From NCBI RefSeq assembly GCF_000002995.4, contig NW_025062479.1, positions 11,141,721 to 11,205,720 on the forward strand: a DNA stretch of 64,000 bases, given 5' to 3'. A program made the translations under genes and the position numbers. The DNA comes from Brugia malayi. Taxonomy: Eukaryota; Nematoda; Chromadorea; Rhabditida; Onchocercidae. The notes under the pieces were generated by a model that searched no databases, was not told where the DNA came from, and saw only the letters and a list, made by a program, of their open reading frames with translations. Within the stretch, counting starts at the first letter, position 1. Every line of letters starts with the position of its first letter. Shown here one piece after another: positions 10,152 to 24,700 of the stretch.

Positions 10152-12527
10152 ATGATTATTACTAAATGTCAAATAGATGGAAATGGAATATATTTTGTAC
10201 TTATTTTATGCGTAATATGGCTAAATACGGTTAATACATTAAGTGATAAACCATTGTTGTTACTTATATCTTTTGATGGTTTCCGGTATGATTTACTGAA
10301 TGCTTCTATTGTACCAAATATTTGGAAATTTGCCACCGAAGGTTTATTATTTACTTCCTTTTTATCATATTCTACATTCCACATATTTATTATTATTATT
10401 TAACATCATTTGCTTGTGAAATACAAGTTGTAATGGTTAAAAACATTATAAATTAATAATTTACTTTATTGCTAGCTTATTAATAAAGCTGTCGCATCAT
10501 TTACATTTCATTCACTTTAATTTTAGTAAAGAATTTTATTATAATTTTATTTATTTTAATTTTAATTTATAAAATGAAAATTTTTTTGCACATTCTGTTT
10601 TACATCAATATAAATACTATTTTATTCCACCATCATACTATTTTAAATGAACAATTAAAAAAAAAATTTTTTTCTTGTTAAACCAAGTTTAATTTTAATT
10701 AAATTCGAAAAAGTTGCACAACTATAAGTTCTTGTAATAGCAATATGACAATTTGTAACACTGCGTTTAATATTATACCTTAGATAAAACCATTGTTTTT
10801 ATTTAATAAATTCTTGATAATTTGAAACTTTCTTTCAACAAAAAGACTAAGTTTAATATTATTTAAAATTTATCCTTTTCAGGTGTATATTTTAAAGGTG
10901 GTTGTCGTCCACAATATCTCACTTATACAGCCCCAAATCATGCAACAATAGCAACAGGCCTTTTAATTGAAAGCCATGGAATTGTTGGCAATTATTTTCA
11001 TGATCTATCCACTAATACGACGTATTTTTTTTTTAAATTAATAAAAAATTTATTAATAAAGAGGGAAGAAAGAGAGAAAGAGAGAGAGGGAAAGAGAGAG
11101 AGAAAAAGATAGACACAAACTTTACCACTTTGTTTTCATAAATAGTAATTATAAATTTTATTGCTAAAATTATCAGTATCAAGAATTACCATTAATCTAT
11201 CATAATTATCACTTAATTAATGAAGCAATTTATTCTATTATTAAAACCATTAATGGCAAATACGTAAGCATTATTGATTTATTGATTTAAAAATATAGCT
11301 TCTTTGTAATTCATTAATGGGACATTACCTATGCTAGAATAGTTTTCATTTATTTTAAATCAACAAATTTTGCTAATAAAATTATTAATTAATCGCTGAA
11401 ACTAAAATTAATTGTGTCGAAGTTATTTATCAAAATCAAAAATTCATATATAAATATATATTTATTCATTGCAAAATATTTGTTTTGCATTATTAATTAA
11501 TTAATTTTTTTTATTAGCAAAATGTTAAATTAATTTAATTTTACATTGAAAATTATTATTATATTTATCATTATATTTATCATTTATGATAGTAAAGGTT
11601 CGATTTATTCAATTTAACTCAAAAAAAAGGAGCAATAAATGATTCATTAATGGGACATTTCTATAACGGTGAACCAATATGGCTTACAAATGAACGAGCT
11701 GGTTATGGAAGACGTTCAGCTGCAATGTATTGGCCAACCGGAAGTGGACATTGGCCATCTATACCGCATAAACCTACATTACACAGGTTAATTAATTATT
11801 CTATTTCCGTCTTAGTTTTTTATCCATTTGTATAATTAGCAAATTTTTTTGTTGTTTTTTCATCTCTCCTTATCTTTTTCTTCATTTATTTATTTAATCT
11901 AATTTACATAAATATTCATTTCTCTGAATTGTATATTCATCCCTCCTTTAATTTCATTTATTTATTTATTCCTTCATTCATTTTGTCGTTTTTCAATTTT
12001 CAATTTTGTTTTCATTTCCTCAATTTGAAATTTCAATTGCTTTTGCAAAATTAATCAGGAAAAAAAAATTTTTTTTTTGTATTTTTGCATAATTTGTTGC
12101 TTTGAATATGCCAAAAATTTATAGATCATGGATCGAATATAAGAATTTGTCGCAATGGATGAATGATTTTGATGGAGTTTTAGAATTATTTACACGTGAA
12201 AAAGATCCGTACAATTTTGTTGCTTGGTAAGAATGCCAAGTAATTTAACACTAATTTATAATTTTTAATGCTTAAATTATTGACGCTTAAAGAAATGAAT
12301 GTTATATTTGAAGGTATGTTGCTGAACCGGATCATTTCCTACATTTTAATGGATTTAAAAATGGTAAAATTAATAAAATGATGCAAAAGTTGGATTTGTT
12401 AGTCAAATATATCAATGATAAGCTAGAAAATAATTCAGAACTTTCAAAACGATTAAATATTATCTTAACTGCTGATCATGGACATGCTGAGGTATTTGAA
12501 ACAATTTTATTTTTCCATTTTCTTCTC

Positions 12528-12559
<32 letters not shown>

Positions 12560-15459
12560 CACTTCCCTTTTTTAACTTGAGAACTTTTGATTTTAACAAT
12601 TAATAGACTAAAATCTAATTATTACTAGTCATATGCAGATTTTATTCAATTTAAATGATATTTATAAATTTTGTTTAAAAAAATTTACCTATATTTCAGG
12701 ATCACTAAATAGCCTCATAGGTTACTTATATTAATTAGCTATAACTTCCTATTCTATTAAAAAAATAATAATAATAATAATAAGCATTCACGTATGGAAT
12801 AATTACACCAACCATCGATTTAAAAAAAAAAAAATCTGAATAATATAGCAAAAACTTTTCAAAAATAGCTTTAATTTTTTCTCTCTCTTCCTTTTCGTTT
12901 TCGTTTAGTCTTTTTAAATAACTGTTAACAAATTTTCATTCGTTTTAAATGCATCCTTTTTCGATTTTACGAATGCATTAGATTCGAAATGATAAAATAA
13001 TCTTCTAGTTCTGCTATTTATTACTATTACTAATTATCACTATTACCTATCACCTACTACCTATTACTATATATTACTATTTGGACATTTTTGTTCATTA
13101 TAAAATGAAAGTGTTAACATTCATTAAAAACATTCAAATAGTATTATGTTTCGTTTTCCTTCTTATATTATCAAATAAATGCATAATTTAAGTAATATCT
13201 CTATGCTTTTTTTAACTTTCAATTTGATGCATTATAGATTGAAGGTGCATCAAATGTTCTATGTTTGGTAGAAACGATCAATACTGATGGCCTATTATTT
13301 GGTGATCGAATGATTTATGTTAAAAATGTCGATCGAAAACATCAAATATATGCGAGTTTAAAGAAAGTTATTGAAGATCGTCATTATCGTATTAAAATAT
13401 ATTACAAACAAGTAAGTAAATTATTTTAAAATTAAAAATTATACAATGACAATTTTAAACTGAAATCGATAATGTGATAAGAAAGGAAAAAACAAATAAA
13501 TTAAATAGCTAACATTCAAATGTGCTGCAGAAAATTAATTACTTTTTTGCGTCAAAAATTTAACCATAGTTGCATTAATTGCAAACTATATGCATTTCTC
13601 AACTAATTTTAGCGTATTTGAGCAATAATTAAAACTAGTACAATGAGATTTATCAGTAAATAAATCAGAAATCAATTTTTTTCTTTGATCAAATTTAATA
13701 AATTTTTAATTGACAAAAGTATGTTTTCGATTAAATAAAAGTTTGTTCTTGCTTCTCTTTTTTTCATTCAAAAAAATTTTGAATTTATAATTTACCAATA
13801 AAATTTTTTAATTTATTTTCTTTTTCCCCTATTTATAGGATGTTCCAAAAGAATATGGATATTCTAAAAATGATAAAATTGGCGATATACTACTTGAGCC
13901 TGAACCTGGATATAATGTTCGCATTAAATGTTCGCATAATGTATGTTTTTTTTTTTTTTGAAAATATGAAAGTATAAGTTTTTCGATAATTATTTAATTT
14001 TTAATAGTTATAAATTTACCACTAATTAGATAGACGATTCGTCGAAACCGTTTCATTTTTCATCACATGGAATGAATCCAAATCATTGGACAATGAAATC
14101 AATTTTACTAATGAAAGGACCAGTGTTTAAACAAAATTATCAAGTAAATTTATTTGCAAATAAGCAAGTAATAATTGATATAAAATAATTTCAATACTTA
14201 ACATTGTTATGATATAAATTTAAGAAAAAATTTTTAAACATTCATTATCAATATTTGAGAATAAATTTGTTAAAATTAATAACAGGAAAAAAAAAGGAAA
14301 CGATAAAATAAAGTAAATCATAATTTTTCTTTTCTTTCCATAAATTTAATTGCTAGAATTAATAATAAAAAAATAGAAAAAAAAAGAAAAAGAGAAAATG
14401 AGAAATTTTTATAAAACATAATTTTTCTTTTCTTTTTTTGTTTTTTTAAAATAGATTGATGGAACAGCAAACAATCTGGATTTATATCCACTGATGTGTT
14501 ATATTTTGGGTGTAATACCAGCACCAAATAATGGTACCATACAACATATGTTGGAAGTACTGAAAATACCAATTACAACAAATTCATTATCAACCAAACA
14601 AATTGAGGTTATTTAGTTTTTTTTTTTTTTCAATTATAAATTGGTAATAATTAGGTTAGAAAACGAATAATGGATAGGAATGAAATCAAATTGAAATTAT
14701 AAAAAGAAAACCTGTCAATTTTTTTCTTTCTTTTTTTCTGTCCATTGTTTATAAAATTATGAAATTTTAACAAATTTCATAATTTTTTAAGACTAGATGA
14801 AAAAAATAAAATAAAAGTATTATGATCAAAAGTAACATGATTTTGAATAGTGTAATGAAGAAAAAAATTTTTTCTTGCAATTATAAGTAATTTATTTAAA
14901 TTATTTTAATAGATTATATAAATGAAATTTTTTCTTTTTCTAATAATTTTACATAAATCAATATATCATTTTTGTGTTAACTTTTCGTCTAACTATTATT
15001 AAAGGTAAAAAAACATTTTTTTTATCCTTTATGACGGGTAAAAATGAAAAGAAAAAATTTCCCTTATTTATAACTATAAGTGGGAAAAAAAATTAGAAAA
15101 CAAGTAATTAAAAAAAAAGAAAAAAAGGAAACTCTAACATTTAACTTTTTCATTTATTCTAAAATTAAATTATTCTTTTGGTCAGATATTATTAATGCTT
15201 CTTAATTGATTGAATTAACTATAACTTTTAATTTAACTAATTTTAAGTACTTTAATTTTTTTTATTCTTTCAGTTCCTAACAATAATTGTATGTGGTGGA
15301 CCGCTAGTAACATTTGTAATTTTTGTAATTATGATAAGCCGACAACAAAGGCACCGTATATTAAGGAACAGGCGTAAGTATTATCCGCTTACTCATAAAT
15401 TTGATCATGATGTTACCGATTTGCTGGATGAAAATTGCAATCCGGAAGATGACTTATGA
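10152..15459 (+). CDS. ENPP: ectonucleotide pyrophosphatase/phosphodiesterase (ENPP4/5-like), 508 aa
   Basis: Ten exons: 10152-10341, 10883-11021, 11598-11786, 12125-12226, 12314-12491, 13238-13411, 13839-13940, 14030-14143, 14455-14607 and 15274-15459; the total is 1527 nt. The N-terminus has a signal peptide (about residues 12-30). The two-zinc site of the family is intact: D42 in SFDGFR, nucleophile T79 in TAPNH, D213 and H217 in EPDHFLH, D261/H262 in TADHGH and H371 in SSHGM. GEPIWLT and a WP block match ENPP4/5. A C-terminal membrane segment (about 449-469) and a short basic tail make it a type I surface enzyme with an extracellular catalytic domain, as in vertebrate ENPP4/5. It has no somatomedin-B or nuclease-like domain. 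The family hydrolyses nucleotide or lipid phosphodiesters; the exact substrate cannot be told. Introns are short to medium and carry homopolymers, including a 31-T run at 12529-12559. Confidence 0.9.
11060..11112 (+). repeat. purine (GA/GAAA) tract in ENPP intron 2
   Basis: About 50 bases of nearly pure A/G built from GAGA and GAAAGA steps, close to the donor of exon 2. Confidence 0.8.
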
Positions 15460-16757
15460 TATTTTCCATTTTCATTTGATAAGCTGATAATTCATAGCAA
15501 ATACGGAAATGTTAATTAAAATTGTAGCTTAACTAAAAAATGAAACTGTTTTATATCATTTTTTTTTCCATTTTTTTCTATTTAAAATCTATCAGACAGC
15601 AATATATCTAATTAATTTTCACATCCTAAATTTAAACATTTATTTTATATGTATTTATTTATTTTCTTTTTTTTTCGTTCGTTAAAAAAAGAGAAAGCAA
15701 AAAGTGGAAAAAGAAATTGGGTGATAATTTAAAAGAAAAAATACAGTGGTATGCTAATTATTTTTGAAATAATAGGTAAATCTTACAATTTCATTCATTA
15801 ATTTTATAATTGTTGAATTTTGAAGACTTTTTATTTATATTTCTATTCTAGATGCATTTAAAAAGATCAGATAAAATAAATGAATAAATAAGTAAAAATG
15901 CAAAATTGCATTATTTCCATTTTTATTTTTTTCTTCTTGTATAAAATATTTGAAAGCAATAATAAAAATTTAAGGATAATATTAATATAAAAGCTATAAA
16001 TAAATTATAACATTTTATGAAATACTACATGTTTTCATTTTTGTGTTAAAGAAAACAAAAAAGGAAAGAAAAATGGAAAATAAGAAAATAATTAATTTGA
16101 TTTAAATGAGAAATTTCCGTGTAATAAAACATATTTGAATGACAATAATTACAGATTTGATAAGCATAAGTTATGATAATTGGAAAAATTCGTGTAGTTT
16201 GTTTGTTAATTGATTCATCTGAAGCTAGCTGATAATATTGCAAGATTAAAAAGAAAAAAGTTATTGACAATTTCATTAAATCACCGAGATTTTTCTCGGT
16301 GGCTTATTTTGGAGCGTAAACATTTGGTGTTATTGTTTGAGAATAACACTTTTAACTGATATTTACATCTCTTTTTTTGCTTTTCATTTTTCGTAAATGA
16401 TATGATTGATTTTATAACGTCCTTTTTTTTTCTCTTTTAATTTCTATTATGAAAACTAAAGGATATGAAAATTTAAGTGGAAAAAAACGCTAAGAAAAAT
16501 ATTAAGTTTCACATAGGAATAAACGTGAACAGACGTGAGTGGATGTGAATAGATGAAAATAAACGTAACATTACTGTATTTCGTCGAAAAATTATTTATA
16601 TTAAAAATGATGAAAAACCCCAACAAATAAAACTAAAAAATAAACGATAAACCAAAACACAATAATGTTGGGATGAGTGACACAACGAAACGGCAAGTAT
16701 GATTTTGATGACCAACAAATAGTGTGCACTGGTCAATTTGGCCTTTGGCTATCTGAT
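15460..16757. other. intergenic between ENPP and the SLC37A3-like gene
   Basis: No exon is seen. It is A/T-run-rich DNA holding one GC-containing hairpin (16282-16301). Both flanking genes are on the plus strand, 1.3 kb apart, which is wide for a nematode operon spacer. Confidence 0.6.
16282..16301. other. perfect 7-bp hairpin, GC-rich stem
   Basis: CACCGAG and CTCGGTG flank a 6-base ATTTTT loop in otherwise AT-rich DNA. It stands alone, lacks the histone stem-loop consensus and is 0.8 kb past the ENPP stop codon. Confidence 0.5.
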
Positions 16758-19700
16758 ATGAATGATATATGTCGTCGTCGAATTAGCACAATTGTGCATT
16801 TTCTAATTGGCGATGAAATTTGGACATTATATCATTTTGTTATTTTCTCATTTACATTTATAAGGTATGTCGTTTAGTTGAATTAGAAAAGAAAGGAAAA
16901 AGGTATATGAAAAATTGTCAAAATTAAAAATTTTACTTATAAAAATTAATATTTGATGTTTGATAATATTAAAACAATAAGTGTATGTAGTGACGTATAT
17001 ATAATATGTTAATGGTTCGATTTTTAGTTATGCATTAGTGCATGCCTCACGTAAAACGTTAAGCACGGTAAAACCATCACTTATCATCGAATGGACTGAT
17101 AATAGCAGCGGTGAGCAACCATTATTTCCTGATAAACATGCAGCAGAAGGATTCTTAGCATTCCTTGATGGTGCATTCCTTGGCGCATATGCTTTGGTAC
17201 TTATTCTTGTTTTTTTTTTTTTTTTTCTAATTTCAAACAATTAATTATTTCGAGTAGTTTGCTGAAGTATGTTTAGCTTACGGAAATAACAAAGGATAAA
17301 ATTACATGAGGCTTACATGAGGTTTCATGTAATTTTATTCGTTGTCCGTAAAGATGTCAATTATGAAGAAACAATGTTAAAAAGTAGTAAATGGTAAGTG
17401 AATATACGAACAACATTAGATATTTACAGGGCCTTTATGCAGGTGGTACATTAGGTGATCGTTATAACCCGGCAAAAGTACTTGCTTTTGGCATGTGGAC
17501 ATCATCAGTTACCGTAAGTTTGTCAAATATGTAAAATTTTTTATAATTTAATATGTAAGTTACTGCTGATTGGTGGAACTTTCTTGAAACAAAAGACATT
17601 GAATGAATGTCTAGTCTATATTGAGAAAAATTGAAGTGCTTTTATGAATTGATAAAGTTTTCGATAACTTCACTCATTTTATTAGTGTTAAACTGATGGA
17701 ATTAGTGTACTTAACTTAGACTGTTATGTAAGAGGAAGAAGAAAATTGTTAATGAAATACTTTATTCTGGAATAAATGAGTTTAAAGATAATTGTACTCG
17801 ATAGAAGATTGAATTTCGGTTTCATCAAAAGTATCACATCAATAATTTTAATATGATTAGCCGTATAATTTTGACCAATAAATATTTGTTTTTACAGATA
17901 TTTTTGTTTGGAATACTAAAATGGTCACCGTTTCATTCACCTGTATATTATGCCGCAACGTGGATTGCATGTGGTTTATTTCAGTCTGTTGCTTGGCCTA
18001 CCGAAGTATCTTTTTCACATTTTGTTTGCAAATTCGCTTCGTTTATGAGTTGATTATCAAGCTCTTAAAGGCGACTTTATAATTAAGTTAATCGTATTTA
18101 GAATTACCTTTATCATTCTGCTTTTGCTGAGATGATCTTATGAAGTAAATTAATGAATTTAAGGATGGTTTTTGTAATTTCTCATATACTGAAACACGAA
18201 GTTGATTTCAGGTGTCTATTATGGGTAATTGGTTTGGGCATAATAGTCGTGGTGCTGTAATGGGACTTTGGTCAGCATGTGCTTCAGTTGGAAATATAGT
18301 GGGCACATTAGTTTCATCTCATACCGTACAGTTAGGATACGAGGTAAGTCGTTGAAATATTGAAGTAGAAACGTTTTCTAGCCAAAAATTTTCGATTCTC
18401 TTTATTTTCTCTTATTCACTATCAAACATTCTCCTATTTCTAATTTGATTATACATAGGACATAACTTTATGCTTTTTAATAATGGCTATCTAACATTTT
18501 TCACTTGGTACTACTATTGATAAATAATAACCAATAAATACATTTTAACATTAATAGAGTTTTATGATTTTATTTTAGTATTCGTTTGCTGCAAATGCAT
18601 GTTCGCTTTTTTTTGGAGGATTTTTCATCTTTTATCTTTTGCCGTTACGAACGATACACGGTATCTTCCACAGCTCCTTTTGAATTTGTTGGTCACTGAA
18701 ATTACGTTTTATTTTGAGCATACATACTGATATTATTTAAAAGTGTTCACTTTTTTTGATTAAAGAAGCAAATTTTCTAGGAAAAAGATTATCCAGTTAT
18801 TCAATATAGTGTGCATTTTCTGTTTATTTATACCGGGTACAATGAAGTACCATCTTGGAAAAAGACTCAACGATATCAACCGTTTTATTATTATTTGTTC
18901 TCATCTACTAATCATTTATCAAGTGGTTGATTAGAAATATGCATTTACTTAGATGAATATTAAATCATACGTTCCATATAGAGTTCGAAGCAGTAGTTTC
19001 TGTTACGGATAATGTGGAACGACCAAAAGCAATCAGTTTTTGGCAAGCTTGGCGTCTTCCAGGTGTTATTGCGGTGCGTTTTTTTTTATGACGTTAAATG
19101 TGCAAAGTTTTTAATAACTAAATCATTTGAATCTTTGGAAATCCCAATTGTATAATAATCATATTATTTAGCTGTTTCAGTACTCTCTAGCATATGCATG
19201 CCTCAAGTTAGTTAATTATTCATTTTTCTTCTGGTTACCATTCTATCTTCATACTCATTACGGGTGGAAAGAATCGGTTGCTGATGAGTTATCAGCGTGG
19301 TACGATATAGGTGGTATTATTGCTGCAGTTGTTGCTGGTATTGCTTCTGTGAGTTATCGAACTTTTATTTTTGTCTGTATGAAAACGTCTATTATATTAT
19401 TTTTATAATTTTTTTTCTAATAATTTTTTTCTAATATATTTTTTTTATAATAATTTTTGATAATTCTAATATTGATTTTTCTTGAGAATCATTATTTTTC
19501 TTTTTCCTTTTTTGTTTCAGGATCATTTCTCGTCACGTACTCCAATTTTAATATTTATGCTAATTTTTTCAATGGGATCCCTGTTTGCTTATGCTAGTAA
19601 GTCCTATTCAAATTTGGTGCTGTCATTGATGGTATTAGTATTCTCAATTTTTCAATGGAAAGTATGATTGTCAGAGGTTTTAAGTTCTGTTCTATTTTTT

Positions 19701-20650
19701 CGTCATATTTCGTCTATGTTGCTAAACATAAGGGAAATATGGCAGCAAAAAAATACATTAAATAATTGAATATGTTAAATTCAATTGAATTTTTGGTATA
19801 GCGAAGCACTGCTTTAAAAAAAGTGAATAAAATGGAAATAATGATAGAATCTTGACGGACTACACATTTCGAAAAGAGAGTTATCACATTTTTTAGATTC
19901 ACCAGACAATATTTTGATGAATTCATTCCTAATGGCATTAACGGGGTTTTTTATTGGTGGGCCAGCTAATCTAATATCATCTGCTGTTTCTGCTGATCTT
20001 GGTGAGCTTTTTTGTTTTTATTTTTATTTTTACTTTATAATAGTTTTTAATATGCATTTAGGGAGAAGAGAAATGAACTTCATCTCTGGATACATCAGAC
20101 ATATTTAGTAAAAGATAATGTATTTCAGGGAACGCTGAGCAAATTAGAGGATCATCGGAAGCGCTGAGTACAGTTACAGGTATTATTGATGGAACTGGTA
20201 GTGTTGGTGCAGGAATTGGTCAACTCCTTATTCCAGAAATTGAAGCTATGTTTGGTTGGACAGCTGTATTCTATGGTTTTATTATTATGGTACTTCATTC
20301 TATTACTTTGCTTACATTATTTATACTTTAACAGAATTTTTGAATTAAAAATTTAGAACTGTTATGTTTATTATGTGACATCATAGTATCTAGAGAAATG
20401 ACAAATTTGAATTAGGAAAAAGAAGCTTGTTTTTTTTCTTTTTTTTCAATTGCAGATGTTCTCTACGGTTTTATGTTTGGCACCACTTTTGTGGAAAGAA
20501 ATGTCCAACAGACTAAATCCTCGTTATGTACATTTACATTCGGAGGACAGTAGTGGTTCGCTGGGATCATATTCCGATAATATCTCAGATTCAGCTATGA
20601 ATAGTTCACAATTACCAATTAGAGTCAGGCATCGAAATTCACCAGATTAG
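16758..20650 (+). CDS. SLC37A3: SLC37A3-like sugar-phosphate/anion transporter, 495 aa
   Basis: Twelve exons: 16758-16864, 17028-17196, 17430-17513, 17898-18005, 18212-18343, 18579-18660, 18982-19073, 19172-19348, 19521-19596, 19897-20001, 20129-20289 and 20456-20650; the total is 1488 nt. This is a major-facilitator protein of about 12 membrane segments. The closest remembered match is SLC37A3: SRGAVMGLWSACASVGNI, SLAYACLKLVNYSFFFWLPF, WYDIGGIIA, GFFIGGPANLISSAVSADLG and SSEALSTVTGIIDGTGSVGA. Family members exchange phosphate esters for phosphate in the ER; vertebrate SLC37A3 works with ATRAID in lysosomes. The start is the first in-frame ATG, just before the first membrane segment; the frame is open further upstream to a GTG, so an earlier start or exon is possible. 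The last exon adds a polar Ser-rich tail of about 45 residues ending HRNSPD. Confidence 0.9.
17277..17353. mobile_element. short foldback (MITE-like) element in SLC37A3 intron 2
   Basis: The arms CTTACGGA...ATAAAATTACATGA and TCATGTAATTTTAT...TCCGTAAAG are inverted copies with a 14-bp perfect inner stem. An inner direct repeat of ACATGAGG sits in the loop. No target duplication is evident. Confidence 0.5.
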
Positions 20651-21731
20651 TTCAATTTTTACAAATGTAAAATTTTTGATTTAGCAATTCTGCTATTATT
20701 AATAGTAAAATTGTGGAGTAATTGCTGATTAAGTGTTTGACAGTGTGGTATGGTGTTGATGACTCAAATAATTTTTCTTACACTAAAATTAAGTTATGTT
20801 TATGTAACACATCTAATTAACTAAATTGATAACTCCCAAATATCATGTATCTGATATCTCGTTCGAGTTAATTGTAAGTATTTCTTATTACTACTGCACG
20901 AATTTCATGTCAGTTTGCTGTGATTCATTTCTTTCATCAGATTGTATCAAACTAGTCGATAATGATAAATATTTGTCCGAATTACCGTGATGTAAAAGAG
21001 AAAAACATTTTTATCTCTTGGCAGTTTACAGAATTGGATTAACAGATAGGCAAGAAATATTCAGGTTTTAAGGTTGTGGAAATAAGTAATTGGTAGTATG
21101 TAATCTTGCATACTTATTAGTAGTTCATAGAAAAAAAAATTTTTTTGTCTTTAATTAATTGAATGAAAGTTCCTTGCACTACACAGTAGATAATAATGTA
21201 TAATTAACCAGATATTTTATTTTTATTGAAAATAGAAATTAAGCGAAAAATTTTCTTTCGGATGTTGAATTTTTTGGAATTGAGCATTTATTATGCCAGT
21301 TATATTGTTTCAAAAAATATAGACGCCTAATAATAGATGCCTAATCAGAGAAATATAATAAGAAAAAAGAGGAAAAGAAAAATGTTGTTATACAAACGAG
21401 AGAATAAAATGAAATATCTGAAGGAAAAAAGAAGTTATTTGTTTTTGTGAAAGAAAGAAACAAAAGATTCGAATTTTTTTTACATATGCAAATGATGCAT
21501 ACTTTTTTTTTTGCGTCAAAAAAACACTATAGAGTGTATTCAAAGATTACCTTTTAATTGTAAAAGCTAAATACAAAAAATTCATCCGTTTCATTATGGA
21601 TGGTTTCATCAACTGGTTGATTGATTGATCGGTTAATAGATTTCTTGTTGTCTTATATTTTAGAAAATATGAAAGAAGCAATGGGATTAATTTCTCCGTA
21701 TTTGAAGCCATTATAACAGTATTATAATTAA
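20651..21731. other. convergent intergenic region
   Basis: The 3' ends of the SLC37A3-like (+) and INPP5A-like (-) genes face each other across 1.1 kb. No further exon was seen. A/T runs and AATAAA-like words are frequent, but I could not pick the true poly(A) sites. Confidence 0.6.
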
Positions 21732-24700
21732 TTATTTAAGGCATATTGTAGCATGCAAAGCAACAGGCTTATGCTGTCCAACGAATTTTTTCTCCGCAAC
21801 CAATCCATAGTACAAACCAGATGCGCAAAATGAATCCTGAAAGAAGAAAAAGAAAAAGGTGAAAAAAATAGAACGAAAGAAATATCATTTCGAAATACAT
21901 GAAATCAAGCATGAAAATTTGATTTATATATCATTGTTAACATTTTTACGTATTATACTTTTAAACTAAATATAGCATGCATGCTATCTGAATTATTTAT
22001 TCAAAAATTTTCAATTTTTTTTGACCCTATTTAATTTTACATAATTATTGGTTACTGGTAGTAAAAATACTTACATGTCTGAATAAGTCGCTTAGTTTTT
22101 CATTGTATAATACGCGATCAGCCCAAGCTGGACATAAATTTTTCATAAATTCCTCCTTTCCTGTCATTTTATTTATACCATAATGGCGTGATGGCTATAA
22201 ATTATAGTAGTAAAAGGTTTTTAATATTCATTACCTTTACTTTAAATTTGTAGATTTTGAGATATATTAAGTTATTATATATGATCGATGAATCAATTCA
22301 TCAATTAACTTAATATTGCATAGTTCAAAAAAAGAAAAGATTATAAAATTATTGATAGTTACGGAAACTAAGTATTGTTAAATGTGATGAAAATTTCATT
22401 AAATGAAAGAAAAAAGATTACATTTACCTGAAAAAATACCGACTCTTCCAGTAGTTTACCGGCAAAAACAACTTGTGCAAGTTCACCATTGTATTTTTTG
22501 ACCATTTGTCCTCTACCAAGACGAAAGAACCAATCATGTATGGAATGAAGATCAAAACGATGAGTTTCCACAGTTAGCACACTCTTTAATTCAACAATAT
22601 TTAAGCATTAAAAAAATTTTTTAAAGATTTTTTTTAATCGTTAAATTAAATTATTAGTATAAATTATTTCGTACGACTGAAGGAAAAGTAACGGAAAAAA
22701 TGGTAATAATAACAACAATAATAATTAAGGAATAAATATGAGAACAAATGAATAAAAATTTAGATGAAATCTTTGTAAATTTGAACTTGTCTTATAATCT
22801 ATTGGTGACTAATTATATATATCTTATTTATTATCCCTCTTACTCATTTTTAACCGTTTATAAATTATTATTTAAAAAAAAAAAAGATATAAGACATAAA
22901 ATATCATTACTAATAACAAATACTACAACAATCATTTTTCATAAAATAATTATCAATAATAAAATATACTCGGCCGTGACGATCACGTTGTTCAATACCT
23001 TCTAATTTACCATCAGCACTCTTTCTTGCATAACTTGTAGCTCTCTGAGTACTTGCCATATCCTTGATAAATAAATTATTTTAATAAGATGAACAAAACA
23101 AAAAAAAAAAAATGTTGATTCTTTTTTTTGTTTTGCTAAAATTAATATAATGAACATTTTTAAATCAATTTTAGAAAAAAAGGAAAAATAAACATACACT
23201 AAGTAGATGTGTTTCAAACAGTTGGGCATTAAAGGCACCAGCAACAAGAACTGAATCATCTTTTAATCCCTCCGATTCAATCCTAAATATTTTTTGTCAT
23301 GCTTATTTAAATAATAACTGTTAAAAAAAGCTTAAATAATGTTCTTTTAAAAAAATAATTAAAAAATATCCCCCAAAAAATTCTACAAACTTTTAATATT
23401 TAACTTGCATCAAAAAAAGCGAACAAGTTAACTTTAATATATGATAATTATTTATTATTTATATATGACAATATTGTATTTAAATTGAAAATAAATTTTA
23501 AGCGAAAAAAGTTCAAAAAAGGAGAAGAGAAAAGAAATATATATTAAAAAAAAAAAAAACAAACTCTTTGAGTAAAATATCAATTTGATTTCGTCGTAAT
23601 CGTGCAGCTTTCGTCGTTTCAGGCTATAAAATATATTAATAGATTAAATTATTAGAAAAAAATTAGAGTTCGTTATTCATTTTTTTTTTTTTTTTTAAAT
23701 TGATAAAACATGCAAAGTTTTAATTGGTAATATTTCAAAAGAATATTTTTTTTCAATGTCAACAATTTTATTTCGAACAAAATTATATATAATCATAACG
23801 AATTATTTGACAAAAAAATTGATAAAATAAGACAAAACAAAAATGAGACTAAAAAATTATTGTAAAATTATTATCAACCTGTTCGACAAGTTCTTTAATA
23901 TCTTCAAATGGTACAGTATGTAAGCTAAGATTGACAAATGTAAAATCGCGACCATAAATACGAAAACGTGACATTAAATAACCACTTTGTACGGTTTTTT
24001 TTCCATCTATTTTCTCATTTCGCTGATTATCATTACGCTAGAAAAAAAAGCACACTGAAATATTTCATTTTAGGTTAGATTTTTTTTACAAATTTATGAA
24101 AAAATTGAAATATAATAGTGAAAAATCCATTTAAATTTAGTAAATACATTCAATTTTCATTTCGTTTTTTTTTTTTTGGTGTCTTTTTTTTTGCTTTTAT
24201 TGAATAAGATGAAATTATCAAAACGGAATTTTTTACTCAAGCAAACAAGAAAAAAAAAGAAACATTGGTAAAATGATTAAGACAACCAACAATCAATTAT
24301 TTATCAAAAAAATGTTCCACTGCAGTTTCAAATTGATAATTTCTTGTATCCTTAGTTTTCTTTTCGAAATTTTTTTAAAAAAAAAAATGTTAAAAAAATA
24401 CCAAGAAAGCATAGTAAATTTACATAGAAATATGTAGTAAACTTCACGTGAAATTTACGTGTTTAAAAAACATACGTAAAAATTTCCTTCATAACGTAAT
24501 GAATAATTGGAAGCTGAACTTGAAGCATTATTAAATATATTTGAAATGAAACCATCACATTCTCGTGCACCAATTTCATATTGATGTCCTGGACGAAGAC
24601 TTTTATAGCCGCTATTACTGTAGCGATCAAACGACTCTACTTCATCATGTTCACGAAATAAATAAATTGATCCAAGACCCTGAAAAAAAAGAGAGAACAG

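Noticed and set aside
16677..16757. Upstream GTG start for the SLC37A3-like gene
   Set aside because: No ATG lies in frame there, and the extra residues do not resemble the family N-terminus; kept only as a possibility.
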